Shown piece after piece: positions 49,901-56,747 of a DNA stretch of 64,000 nt. Location of the stretch: NCBI GenBank assembly GCA_038373865.1, contig JAXGGA010005628.1, positions 1-64,000 on the forward strand. Reading direction: 5' to 3'. Position 1 is the stretch's first letter, and every line of letters starts with the position of its first letter. Below the pieces are notes generated by a model. The model did no database searches. It was not told the DNA's origin and saw only the letters and a program-made list of their open reading frames with translations. The position numbers were made by a program, and so were the translations under genes. The DNA is from Uloborus plumipes (taxonomy: Eukaryota; Arthropoda; Arachnida; Araneae; Uloboridae).

Positions 49901-52900
49901 TGACTCTATCTAGCGAAATAATTGTCGTATCGTCTCCATTTTGATTTCATTCGAAAGATTAAAAAAAATGCGTTCTTTAGAACGTTTCTCCGCTAGCGCC
50001 GCGTAACGAGAATCTCGAAAATCCACGTTTAAGCGACTTATAAGCGATTGAAGTTTGAAAAAGTTAAATTTTTTGCTCAACTGTCAAAATCGTTACATTG
50101 TTGTTCAAATCAATTTTAAATGCGACATTTCAAGCCAAGGCTTAGCTCGGTAAACCTTAATTGTAACTTTTATTGTTTCAAAATACTATGGTAGTTTTGC
50201 GATAACGTTAGTATTTAGTTTAGTAGTTGCCTTGGGTATTTGATTTTAATATAGGGTATCACTTTTGTAGTAGTTGTAAAAGTGAACGTGTCTTTGATCT
50301 CTTTGAAAAGTTGTCAGAACGACGGCAGTAGATGGCGATGTTGTGCAAATGAAGCCAATAAAAATTTTCGTATTAAATTTTAAGTTTAGAGTGTTTTTTT
50401 TTTTTGCGGAATTTCGCACGGGTCACCTAGTTTTCGTCAATAGCTCGCGGGATAAGCTTCAAAATCATAAATTTTCATGCAATTCGATAAAGAAATGAGC
50501 GAGTTTCGATCGGGTATAGGATTCGGCTTAGAGAAATAATATATGGAGATATGACAATAACTAAAAGCATTAACAGTATTTGTGTATTACTTGTTGCGCT
50601 TGGTGCAGCTCATCAAGTGTTGGCCTGACCATGTACTGGTTCACCGTGAGAGAGTTTCTGTAACTTTCCAACCGAGGCGCAGCTTCGTGGCTGTAATCCA
50701 TAACGCTATTTGCCGGGTCTTTGAAAAAGTCTATAAATATTGAATGTTTTCGACTTTTCCTGCCAAGATTACCTAAAAAAAGAAATAAAACGTTTTTGAT
50801 GATGTACAGAAAATAACAACGTTACGAATGCACACGTTGTTATTTTCTGTACATCTACAGCACAAAGGTATTTGTGAACTTTGTAAACTTTTTTTTTGAT
50901 GATAGAAATTAACTACCGTAACTTTGTGATTTCCGGGATAGCATTGTGACGCGTCCTTTTTTTGTAACTAGTCTAAATTTCCACTTTTTTCTTAATCTAC
51001 TTTTATCCTCGCTAAAGGATGAACGATTGGCATACTTGACACAATCGCTCTTAATTCGGTAGCAAGCACAAAAGTGGTGAAATTCTTAAATGTTTACCCA
51101 TCACAGCGTCATCCCATAAATTAAAAAGTCACCACCCCCTTACTTGATCACCCGTGGAGTACAACTATATTTTACTTATAATATGATCTAAGGAATCAAC
51201 TAAAAAGATTTATAAGTAAGTCAGGTATATATAAGTGGAATTCGGCATATTTGGATTAAAATTAAAATTAAATAAATGTTCCTGGATAGTGATGAAGGTA
51301 AAATTATTAGTAGTTTCATTTTAATGAAATAACTAGCTGCCAGGGCAGCTAGATTAGCTTCCTGCGGCATGTTGATGCATTATGTTCCCCGCCAACTAAC
51401 TTTTATCTCATTCTGATAATATTTGATATAATTCAGTTTTCATAAGATTTCAAGACATACTACGTACGTGTCCCGCTAATGCATGAAGCAACTTGCTGCG
51501 TGGCTCGGCGTTGTATGAGCGCTTCGTGCCCTTAAAGTAGTAAAGAAAGTTTTAACCATTTTGAAGACGCGAAGCATCTCAATAATTCGAACGATTTTTT
51601 GATGCAGGAAAAAAGAAAAAGCGTGAAGCCCCTGTCAGCGAGCTGCCTTGGCGGCGAGTAGTTTGTTGAAACTTTCTTTACTACTTTAATGCTCGAAGCG
51701 TCCTTACAACGCCGATCCACGCAGCAAGCTGCTTGGTGGTGCCTCTTTTTTTAGCTCTCTCTCTTTGCTTTATAAGAGGATTTTTGCCTCCAACTCGACT
51801 ACTTTCGTATTCCATGCTGATGAGAGCATAATAAGCTCGAAACAGCTGTCCATGGATCGAAATGGCTGAGTTTGTGGTGTATTGCATAACTCACTATCTA
51901 TTTGATAACTGCAAGACTTGCAACGTAATATGAATATGAAGTGTGATTTACTTATATGTCGATTTAGAACGTTTTTCAGATTATTTTGGAGATACTAGTG
52001 ACGAGTAAGTGGCAAATTTCTGAGAGGGAAAATACCAGAGCAGATATGATTCTTATATGAAGGCATTTATACTGGAATTTTCAAAACGACTTTGAGAAGA
52101 AACTTCACACACAACTGCCAGCCAATAGAAGCTTTCAGAGTAAAAAAAAAAGAAAGCTTGATTTTATTTTTTAAACATAACTATTTTATATTCGCCTTCT
52201 GCCAATCAATTCATGTTTCTCACAGAAGTACGCTTTTAAAAAAGTTCTTCACTTGACCCAAAGTTTAAGCTGTGAGTTTAATATGTTAAGGTAAAAAACG
52301 CAATGGCGATACATATTTTATAAAGACCTAAGGAGCGAAAATTAAAATATTATTCAACCCATAAAATTCATGTAAAATTAGTCCAATAAAATATTATACC
52401 AGAATGTCTCTGTCTCTTCGTATTATATATGCATAAAGACAGAAATAGCAAGGGGATGTTAAAATCAAAGCTATAGCTCTCTTCCTAGAAAAAAAAAAGC
52501 TACTAAAACTATACAAACTGACAGAGGATAGTAACTGCTAACACACTAGGGCAGTGGTGGCCAACCCGCGGCAAGCGTGCCACAGGGTGGCACGGCGGGG
52601 TATTCAAAGTGGCACGTAGAGACTCATTGAAAATTTTAAAAAATCGAAAAAATAATATCGTTTTCAGAAGCTTTACAAATCCTACTTACTCTTTCAGAAA
52701 CTTTGTAAATCTTACTGATAATTTAATTTATTTTTAGTAATGAACATAATGATCAATACACTGTCTGTCAAAAATACGGTAAATGTAAAAGCTTTATCCA
52801 AAAAAATATAGTCATGTGCAGCATAGATGATCAGAGCAAGGAGGCTGGCACATAAATTTTCTGAGCTACAATATTGCTAGCGAAGTATATTTGTGTGTTG

Positions 52901-55044
52901 CACGAATAATAACTTCGACATTGCACTTCACTTCACACTCTCCAGGGTCCCCCTTACCTACCACAGCTTCGTGGTTTAACCGGGATAGGGCCCTGAAGAG
53001 CGCTCTGTTCTTAATTTTGAACCAGAACCTAGGGTCGAGCAAACGCTAGGGCCCAGCACCCCCAGAGGTATCGTTTCACTTGGAGGACTTTGTGACCACG
53101 ACATTTTTAACGCCTCCCAGCCACCATTAATCAAGGCGGTGGATCTTTGATCGGCTGGGTTTCGAACCCGGGTCCCTCCGGACACGAGTCCGATGCCTTA
53201 CCGATCGGGCCACCACGGCCCCACTTCGACATTGCAGGAGGACTTCTTGATTTGCACAAATTGTTTCAGCTACAAAAGATGACATTTTAAAGAACTTAAA
53301 TTAGGAGTATAAAATGGACGAAATTAGATATTATTTTCACGAGGCAGTAATGGACTCTCTTCCATGTAGTGCACTCTGTCTGCGGCTTAGTAGTCTATCA
53401 ATCAAATTACAGCTTTTTTAACATCTTGATTGAACCTAAAGAACTAGCCAAAAATGAGTCATAGCACCTTCTTATTCCTCGGTTATTCAAACGCTCAAGA
53501 GATCGATCTGCTGGTGCATTTACAACTAGTGACGGACATGATTGCCTCACCACTCTTTTCAATTGTATCAAATATCTTTTAAAGCAGCCCCTTTTGCCCG
53601 TTCTACAGTGGCACTGAAGTTATGGTTGTTGGCTGCCTTCTTAAGTGCCCAATGCTTCACGATTCTTTATGTTTCTAATGAGAAGCTTGAGCACTTATAT
53701 CTAGTAACTTTTAACTCTGCGTTTTGCATTGTGTAATTTGTTTCTTGCTTTGGTGAAAGATAGTTGTCTTTGGACCATGCTGTGTTGGAAATAAAAAAAA
53801 AAGGAAGATATTGCTTGCAAAAACACCTTGAATGCAGGTGCGGATCCAGAGTGGGGGTTGGGGTGTGACCCCTTCCTTAAACAATCAAATATAGCAAAAA
53901 CTGCATTTTCAGGATTTATATTACAAAACATCGCTAAACACCTCGCATTTTCGTACAAGAGTTGCATTTTGTGAGGCCCTCCCTTTCCGAAAATGATCCC
54001 CTCCAAAACCAGAAGCTGGATACAACCTTGCTCGAATGATTGACAGCATACAAGTTGCGTTCCTTGAAAATTATTTGAGACGAGAAAAAAAAATATATTT
54101 CGTCAAATTATCCATCACATGCTCTTTCTGCCACGGACTTAAACATATTCTCTATTACTGACCTTGTAGTGTGCTTTCTACGAACTAGTAATCGTATTTT
54201 GTTAGAGCTTTAAATCGACGAGTTTTTCGAATACTCAGCTTCTCCACTACTCATATTTACACAGGAAAAAAAATTCTATTGGGAAAAAAAATCAATGCGC
54301 CCATAAATCATCAGGTCCCCCCACCTCGCCCCACTTTAAAAAATTTTTTTTAGTGTGTTAAAAGCACTAAAAGTGGCAAGCAGAGCTTTTTTTTCTCCAG
54401 AAAGTGGCACGCTTTCCAAAAAGGTTGGCCACCCCTGCACTAGGGCTATGAAGCAGTGAGTAACCGCCCCTAAGCAAGGGATAAGGCAGGAACATGCAAT
54501 ACACCGCCAACTCGTTTATTTTGATCCATGGACTGCAGTTTCGGGCTTATTATGCCCTCATCAGCATGGAATACGAAAGTAAACGAGTTGGAGGCAAAAA
54601 ACGGAATGTAAAATTAGTTTGCGTTTTTGCCTCCAACTCGTTTACTTTCGTATTCCATGCTGATGAGGGCATAATAAGCTCGAAACTACAGTCCATGGAT
54701 CGAAATGAACGAGTTGGCGGAGTACACTAGGGCTACTTTGAACAAATTAACAAAAATAATATGATTTTTTAAATGAAAAATCATTATAATTGGATTTTTG
54801 AAAACTAATAAAAAGGGGAAAAGGAGAGGAAGGTTATAAAAATCGAAACATTCATGTATTAATTTCATACCGTCCTGGGCATCAGTACCGTACATGGTCG
54901 AGGAGCGCCTTCTCCCCATGATGAAGTCTCCTAAAAAACTCGAAGAGCGACGAGGAGGTTTTGCTTCAAGAATATTATTGCCATCGTCTCCATTCTCAAA
55001 CGCTGTATTTTCGTATCCAACAGCGCTCACCTTGAACCTATTTC
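34788..55044 (-). CDS. SLC12-family Na-(K)-Cl cotransporter, partial gene (10 exons)
   Basis: Ten minus-strand exons join in frame with GT/AG junctions to give about 435 residues of an SLC12 cation-chloride cotransporter, an electroneutral plasma-membrane carrier moving Na+, K+ and Cl- together. Exons, 5' to 3': 54871-55044, 50591-50772, 48531-48608, 46872-46947, 45698-45793, 43865-44004, 42333-42452, 41200-41311, 39018-39145, 34788-34988. Counting from the first complete codon, the protein shows RFKV (2-5), a phosphoregulatory segment ending RPTLDELH (107-114), TM1 with WGVML (152-156), TM3 [18 protein letters not shown] (201-218), TM6 [11 protein letters not shown] (356-366), TM7, and two N-glycosylation sites. 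These place it in the NKCC/NCC branch rather than KCC. The first exon and everything after the TM7-8 loop were not found. Tyr235 aligns, from memory of the family, with the K+-ligand Tyr of NKCC (His in NCC), favouring NKCC. Family call near certain; subfamily likely. Confidence 0.95.
35279..35756. mobile_element. TA-flanked MITE, 478 bp, GGGTAAATGCTCC ends
   Basis: Ends GGGTAAATGCTCCAGTAGTC and ...GACTACTGGAGCACTTACCC abut TA on both sides. A third copy of the end lies inside at 35540-35565, and cagtctccagt repeats occur at the left. It lies in the SLC12 intron between the TM7 and TM6 exons. Confidence 0.88.
35893..35960 (-). ncRNA. Degenerate hammerhead motif (subfamily B), minus strand
   Basis: On the minus strand the core reads CTGA with the following ATG missing, then stem II GTCC/GGAC, GAAA, ACTGCAAT C and TCTGGGC. 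The loss in the CTGATGA core should inactivate it. It faces the plus-strand motif at 35974-36042 as an inverted pair. Confidence 0.6.
35974..36042 (+). ncRNA. Degenerate hammerhead motif (subfamily B), plus strand
   Basis: Stem I is well kept: outer GGTTAT/ATAACC and inner TCCAGA/TCTGGA around intact CTGATGA. The GAAAC block has decayed to aaaatttc and stem II is weak. Confidence 0.65.
36171..36685 (-). mobile_element. piggyBac-like MITE, 515 bp
   Basis: Third member of the CCCATTAATGCC family, in opposite orientation. Right TTAA (36686-36689) is intact and the left is TTAC. Intronic in the SLC12 gene. Confidence 0.88.
37028..37441. mobile_element. piggyBac-like MITE, related family, 414 bp
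   Basis: TTAA at 37024-37027 and 37442-37445 flank CCCATTTATGCCCAAG ... TGGGCATAAATGGA. The ends resemble the CCCATTAATGCC family but the interior differs. It contains agcgtcccggttttagg near the right end. Confidence 0.85.
37446..38618. other. SLC12 intron, AT-rich
   Basis: A poly-A run of about 34 bases lies at 37911-37944. Nothing else recognised. Confidence 0.5.
38619..39017 (-). repeat. Three tandem partial copies of the TM6 exon 3' end
   Basis: A unit of about 130 bp repeats three times next to the real exon, near 38623-38750, 38753-38881 and 38884-39017. Each holds about 60 bp matching the end of the TM6 exon followed by intron with a poly-A tract. The three are nearly identical apart from poly-A length and share a 1-bp deletion and changes (cagcacagattgg against cagtcacagagggg) that break the reading frame. 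The two units nearest the gene keep the GTAAAT donor; the farthest does not. Confidence 0.9.
39018..39145 (-). CDS. SLC12 exon: TM6 (ion-binding segment)
   Basis: Acceptor cattccag, 128 bp, donor GTAAAT. The product runs [20 protein letters not shown] then [19 protein letters not shown]. The unwound TM6 motif [11 protein letters not shown] is a hallmark of SLC12 carriers and of the substrate site. Three partial copies of the exon's 3' end lie immediately downstream at 38619-39017. Confidence 0.97.
39296..39724. mobile_element. Degenerate Tigger-like MITE
   Basis: Left end agtacgatttcttttatccg and right end gaataaacgaggtttaactg are imperfect inverted repeats with internal ggataaacga motifs. 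The right flank is TA. Same style as the element at 61362-61930. Confidence 0.65.
39725..41199. other. SLC12 intron without recognised element
   Basis: Open frames at 40748-40936 (plus) and 40933-41252 (minus) are not supported. The latter are read-through from the TM5 exon or its shadow. Confidence 0.5.
41200..41311 (-). CDS. SLC12 exon: TM5
   Basis: Acceptor ctttttcag, 112 bp, donor GTTAGT, ending in one base of a split Ala codon. It encodes [20 protein letters not shown] followed by [17 protein letters not shown]. This is TM5 and the KGFxG loop typical of the branch. Open frames running to 40933 are intronic read-through, since the donor cuts both. Confidence 0.95.
41703..42276. mobile_element. 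Foldback MITE, 574 bp, TA flanks
   Basis: Ends CAGGGTAACAAGAAATAACT and its near complement begin inverted arms of about 200 bp, flanked by TA (41701-41702, 42277-42278). A second short palindromic motif, ccttacataaggaattc, occurs near 41922 and, inverted, near 42030. It lies between the TM5 and TM4 exons, 57 bp from the TM4 exon's donor. Confidence 0.88.
42333..42452 (-). CDS. SLC12 exon: TM4
   Basis: Acceptor tttgcag, exactly 40 codons, donor GTAAGT. It carries the TM3-4 loop ([18 protein letters not shown]) and TM4, ending SIGMEFENK. The NDVRL...GMEFENK pattern matches NDIRI...GMEWEAK in NKCCs. It lies just downstream of the foldback MITE at 41703-42276 in window coordinates, so that element sits in the next intron. 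Confidence 0.94.
42453..43600. other. SLC12 intron, AT-rich
   Basis: Short similar phrases (acgcatttaatgtagtcaatgag) recur near 42846 and 43067, suggesting an old local duplication. No gene. Confidence 0.5.
43707..43771 (-). pseudogene. Partial tandem duplicate of the SLC12 TM3 exon
   Basis: The last 65 bp or so of the TM3 exon plus downstream intron are repeated at a period near 160 bp. The copy would read [20 protein letters not shown] before a GT, against [20 protein letters not shown] in the true exon. It lacks the exon's 5' half and has a poly-T run (poly-A on the coding strand) where that should be. A weaker third partial unit lies at about 43600-43660. Read as a duplication by-product rather than an alternative exon. 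Confidence 0.8.
43865..44004 (-). CDS. SLC12 exon: TM3
   Basis: Acceptor cttttag, 140 bp, donor GTTAGT. It encodes [16 protein letters not shown] then the long third helix ending [16 protein letters not shown]. The [12 protein letters not shown] block is nearly invariant in NKCC/NCC. The Tyr of AMYII (residue 235) fits the K+-binding position. The following GAGEG departs from the usual GFAE of animal NKCCs. A partial second copy of this exon lies about 160 bp downstream (43707-43771). Confidence 0.96.
44911..45056. mobile_element. Short MITE, 146 bp, TA flanks
   Basis: Inverted ends AGGGCCATGCTCCACATC, with TA on each side (44909-44910, 45057-45058). Intronic. Confidence 0.88.
45698..45793 (-). 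CDS. SLC12 exon: TM2
   Basis: Acceptor tttcttag, 96 bp, donor GTAAGT. The product runs [20 protein letters not shown] then [11 protein letters not shown], the second membrane helix and the short loop before TM3. It corresponds in position to the TM2 segment of vertebrate NKCC2 that is alternatively spliced. No alternative copy of this exon was seen nearby. Confidence 0.96.
45794..46871. other. SLC12 intron, AT-rich
   Basis: Nothing recognised. Confidence 0.5.
46872..46947 (-). CDS. SLC12 exon: TM1
   Basis: Acceptor ttcatag, 25 codons plus one base, donor GTAAG. It encodes [20 protein letters not shown], the discontinuous first membrane helix. The G-V-M after Trp is the chloride-coordinating backbone turn conserved in SLC12 carriers. 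The split Gly codon is completed by the next exon. Confidence 0.96.
47270..48145 (+). mobile_element. Degenerate mariner transposon
   Basis: Inverted ends GTATTTTAAGTAATGA enclose a broken transposase (47454-48082). The left flank is TA and the right AC, so the target duplication is not intact. It sits in the SLC12 intron between the TM1 exon and the pre-TM1 exon, on the opposite strand to the gene. Confidence 0.88.
47454..48082 (+). pseudogene. mariner transposase pseudogene
   Basis: The start [20 protein letters not shown] is followed by a frameshift near 47530. A second frame then gives [20 protein letters not shown] and the rest of the N-terminal DNA-binding domain to AEQL and a stop. 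After further codons a large deletion joins to the C-terminal part ([20 protein letters not shown] ... [19 protein letters not shown]). The segment that normally carries the first two catalytic Asp residues is missing, so no active enzyme can be made. Product recognised from the mariner motifs FRW(F/Y)K, VEDxPREG and SPYSxDL. Confidence 0.9.
48531..48608 (-). CDS. SLC12 exon: pre-TM1 segment
   Basis: Acceptor ttttttag, 26 codons, donor GTGAGT, phase 0 at both ends. It ends KFGWIKGVY, matching the K-F-G-W-I-K-G-V sequence at the membrane entry of the NKCC/NCC branch. The mariner remnant at 47270-48145 and about 1.6 kb of intron separate it from the TM1 exon. Confidence 0.95.
49101..49276. mobile_element. 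pogo/Tigger-like MITE, 176 bp, nested in Helitron
   Basis: Same family and length as 9497-9672. The Helitron copy at 4487 has the empty site (acaactactac near 4650). Here the TA is duplicated around the insert, which confirms the boundaries and the TA target. Confidence 0.95.
49716..50430 (+). mobile_element. Helitron, inner copy, 715 bp
   Basis: TCTCCATATATTATTTC at the 5' end, GCGGAATTTCGC then CTAG at the 3' end. The interrupted host sequence tctaa/ttttcg matches the uninterrupted tctaattttcg at 5071-5081, showing insertion between A and T with no duplication. Confidence 0.92.
50591..50772 (-). CDS. SLC12 exon: phosphoregulatory segment
   Basis: Acceptor ttttttag, 182 bp, donor GTAATA. 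The split Gly codon joins the upstream exon in frame and the exon ends in phase 0. It encodes a hydrophilic stretch ending in [11 protein letters not shown]...[10 protein letters not shown]. This aligns with the NKCC segment that carries the WNK/SPAK-phosphorylated threonines and the conserved R-P-(S/T)-L-x-E-L-H block just before TM1. The site matching the last regulatory Thr of vertebrate NKCC (YRHT) is Ser here (YRNS, residue 98), so phosphorylation could persist. Confidence 0.93.
50801..50855. repeat. Perfect 22-bp hairpin
   Basis: Arms 50801-50822 and 50834-50855 are exact complements around an 11-base loop. It lies about 30 bp inside the intron next to the acceptor of exon 50591-50772. 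No pre-miRNA-like extended stem was seen. Confidence 0.85.
50856..51486. other. SLC12 intron spacer
   Basis: Nothing recognised. Confidence 0.5.
51488..51895 (+). repeat. Retrozyme-like repeat with inverted arms and hammerhead
   Basis: Arms of about 65 bp (51488-51552 and 51668-51732, gctgcgtgg...agtagtaaagaaag) form an imperfect long hairpin. Next comes ttgcctccaactcg, the hammerhead at 51803-51862, and ggtgtattgcat. The cctccaactcg ... gtgtattgca frame is shared with the 54 kb repeats. Confidence 0.75.
51803..51862 (+). ncRNA. Hammerhead ribozyme, complete core (subfamily A)
   Basis: In order: outer stem I TTTCG, internal loop TAT, inner stem I TCCATG, core CTGATGA, stem II GAGC, loop ATAATAA, GCTC, GAAA, stem III ACAGCTGT, C, then inner stem I CATGGA, T, outer CGAAA. 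All invariant residues are present, and both stems I and II are fully paired. Predicted cleavage follows C51850. Stem III is a self-complementary 8-mer with almost no loop, so two strands could pair to form a double hammerhead. Activity is inferred, not shown. Confidence 0.9.
51896..52543. other. SLC12 intron spacer
   Basis: Nothing recognised. Confidence 0.5.
52552..54437. mobile_element. hAT element, 1886 bp, exact 8-bp target duplication
   Basis: CACTAGGG occurs at 52544-52551 and 54438-54445. Ends CAGTGGTGGCCAACC and GGTTGGCCACCCCTG are inverted repeats of hAT type, with subterminal tggcacg motifs. A SINE is nested at 52926-53222. No intact transposase; any coding remnant (for example 53542-53736 plus) was not recognised. 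Confidence 0.93.
52926..53222 (-). mobile_element. tRNA-derived SINE, 297 bp
   Basis: On the minus strand it begins GGGGCCGTGGTGGCCCGATC with an A-box-like TGGCCCGATCGGTAAGG and a B box GGGTTCGAAACCC. A 14-bp duplication ACTTCGACATTGCA flanks it (52912-52925, 53223-53236), which marks retrotransposition. It lies inside the hAT element. Confidence 0.94.
54519..54578 (-). ncRNA. Hammerhead ribozyme, complete core (subfamily A)
   Basis: Minus strand: TTTCG, TAT, TCCATG, CTGATGA, stem II GGGC/GCCC with ATAATAA loop, GAAA, ACTGCAGT, C, CATGGAT. All invariant residues are present and stem II is perfect. The outer stem I partner is slightly changed (CAAAA). Predicted cleavage is between 54531 and 54530. 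Stem III is again a self-complementary 8-mer. Confidence 0.9.
54646..54705 (+). ncRNA. Hammerhead ribozyme, complete core (subfamily A)
   Basis: TTTCG, TAT, TCCATG, CTGATGA, stem II GGGC/GCTC (one G-U pair), GAAA, ACTACAGT, C, CATGGA, T, CGAAA. All core residues are present. Stem III is no longer fully self-complementary. Predicted cleavage follows C54693. Confidence 0.88.
54871..55044 (-). CDS. SLC12 exon: N-terminal cytoplasmic domain with RFKV
   Basis: Acceptor tgtag precedes the exon and donor GTATGA follows it. It starts with two bases of a split codon and ends with one, giving 57 complete codons. The residues NRFKV contain an RFxV motif, the known docking site for SPAK/OSR1 (Fray) kinases in NKCC amino termini. 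The rest is acidic then Ser/Arg-rich ([20 protein letters not shown]) with no membrane segment, as expected for a cytosolic regulatory tail. The open frame continues past the donor to 54686, but that is intron. The initiator Met must lie in an exon further right, which I could not identify. Confidence 0.88.
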
Positions 55045-55082
55045 CTACAAAATAAAATTGAAAACATCGTTTTAGATTTACA

Positions 55083-55620
55083 GTAGGGTCATTCTCCATA
55101 GAAATGTCAACCTTAGCAGAAGAAAAAAAAATACCGAAGTGAAAAAAGTATCAAAAAATGAATAAATAAATAAATAAATATAAGAAGTTAAAAAAAATTG
55201 AAAAAATCACGCAATTATTACTGAAATTAGCCATAATAAATAGTTTGTAGTGTGTTTACTGCTTGTTATTCGATGGTTACGTTAGTCACGTTTCGTTAGT
55301 CATACTCCATCTTGAGTAAAAGTGACACTTAAGACTAAAAAAAATTAAGATTTAATAAATGTATTTTATGTTTTTAAAAGTCAGCTTTACTCATTTTTCA
55401 AATATATCATTCAATTTATCATACTTGCTTAACTTTGAGAAATTTTTACCTCACAACATGAGCATTCATTTTCAGGGTTGCAAAAATGTTACGTTAGTCA
55501 CGCTGCTATTTTGGTTGAAAAAATATCTACTGCCAGTAATTTTTTTTTAATTCTTAGCAGAAATTATACATAGATACCATGTTCATTGTAAATCCACCAG
55601 AAATAACTAAAAAGTATTTT
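55083..55620 (+). repeat. Dispersed repeat related to 34140-34518
   Basis: Starts tagggtcattctccatag, carries gttacgttagtcacg, and from about 55323 matches 34140-34425 closely. It lies just upstream of the N-terminal SLC12 exon, 39 bp from its acceptor. Confidence 0.75.
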
Positions 55621-56061
55621 TTATCCTTTGAGTTCAGTGGACTATTTCTGGCATTTTTAAAAATAGAGCATTTTTCTAACTTTTTGCTTAAAATACCTTC
55701 ATTATTGTGTACGGACAAGGTACATGGAGTCTTTAGTGTTCAATGCAACTTTGACTGGGGGTGAGAAGAAACTAATGTATTGATTATAACGGTAGCTCTT
55801 AGTATAAAAAGTTTTTCTAGTCCTATTAAGATCTTATTAGGTATTTTACAAGGCTGAGCTATCTATAACTAAAGTGGGAAATTATGACTTGCAAAAGGAC
55901 TATTTCTAATTTTTTTCTTCTGATGACAAATGATTTCCAAGTATGTAATAATTATTTTCCTACATTTTCTAATTTAAAATTTCTCTAATATTTTGTCACA
56001 GTATTTTGCATTGATATAATTTTTCATTTTAATGAAAAGAAATAATTTAAAAGACATTCCA
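55621..56061. other. AT-rich spacer
   Basis: Nothing recognised. Confidence 0.5.
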
Positions 56062-56240
56062 AGGACGTCATTTCGAAATTTTCCAGGGGGGAGGGGAGCA
56101 AAGGGTGCACGGTGCATACACAATGTAAAATACCAAAAAGGTGCAAAAACCACGCTCACCTATATGCCAATACATTGATTTCCCAAAGTCAGGGGGGGAA
56201 TTGAGCCTCCCCTGCCCCCCCCCCCCTAAATGACGAACCT
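56062..56240 (+). mobile_element. GTCATTT-ended MITE
   Basis: Same family as 7774-7934: gacgtcatttcgaaat ... ccctaaatgacgaacctg, with G-run and C-run inside. Confidence 0.82.
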
Positions 56241-56570
56241 GGGCCATTCCATGAAAACTTAAACCACAATGAAAAAAAAAAAATTTCTCCTAAAAATGAG
56301 ATTTGTACTTATTGATAGTGAAGAAAAATGATCAAAGTATAGGGTATTTTACTAAAAAAAGGGTAAAAACTACGTTTTTGTATTTTTATAAGATTTTACA
56401 GAAAGGTGAAAATAAGTAAGCATTTTAGACAGCTTTCTCAAGCTTAAGTTCAAACCAGTTTTAACAATTTACATTATTTTTATGTAGATACATTCTTTAT
56501 ATATAGTCCTGAGGAAGATTTATTAATTCCTGTAACCTTATTTTACATTTAATTTTAGACGCCAAATGAC

Positions 56571-56747
56571 AGGCCGGTCATTTAGGGGGGCAGGGGGTGT
56601 CATTTGCCACCCCCCCTGTTTTTGAGAAATCAATGTATTTACATATAAGTGGGCGTGGTTTTAGTTGTTTTCTGGGGAAATTGTATTGTGTTTTTACCCT
56701 TTGCCCCCCACCCCCGCCTGGACAAACTTGAAATGACGTCCCTGCCA
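56571..56747 (-). mobile_element. GTCATTT-ended MITE, overlapping a tandem array
   Basis: Opposite orientation: caggccggtcatttaggg ... cttgaaatgacgtccctg. Its last 45 bp or so are the start of the first 218-bp unit at 56703. Confidence 0.85.

Larger units (their letters stand above)
48965..50549 (-). mobile_element. Helitron carrying a second, inverted copy of itself
   Basis: The outer copy runs on the minus strand: CTAG end at 48965-48968, 5' TCTCC end at 50545-50549, host A and T on the correct sides. It is interrupted by a pogo-like MITE (49101-49276) and by an inverted full copy (49716-50430). Family as at 4487-5183. Confidence 0.88.
54446..54735. repeat. Inverted pair of hammerhead repeats
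   Basis: After gcagtgagtaaccgcccct and gcaatacacc, two hammerhead modules lie back to back, each inside a larger hairpin of ccaactcgtttact and its complement. The first is on the minus strand, the second on the plus. It lies 135 bp upstream (window right to left) of the N-terminal SLC12 exon's donor. Confidence 0.85.

Noticed and set aside
50801..50855. MicroRNA precursor
   Set aside because: The stem is only 22 bp and perfect, without the longer imperfect stem expected of a pre-miRNA.
51681..54730. Similar short proteins ([10 protein letters not shown]) on opposite strands
   Set aside because: They are antisense readings of hammerhead repeats; the conservation is of the RNA motif.
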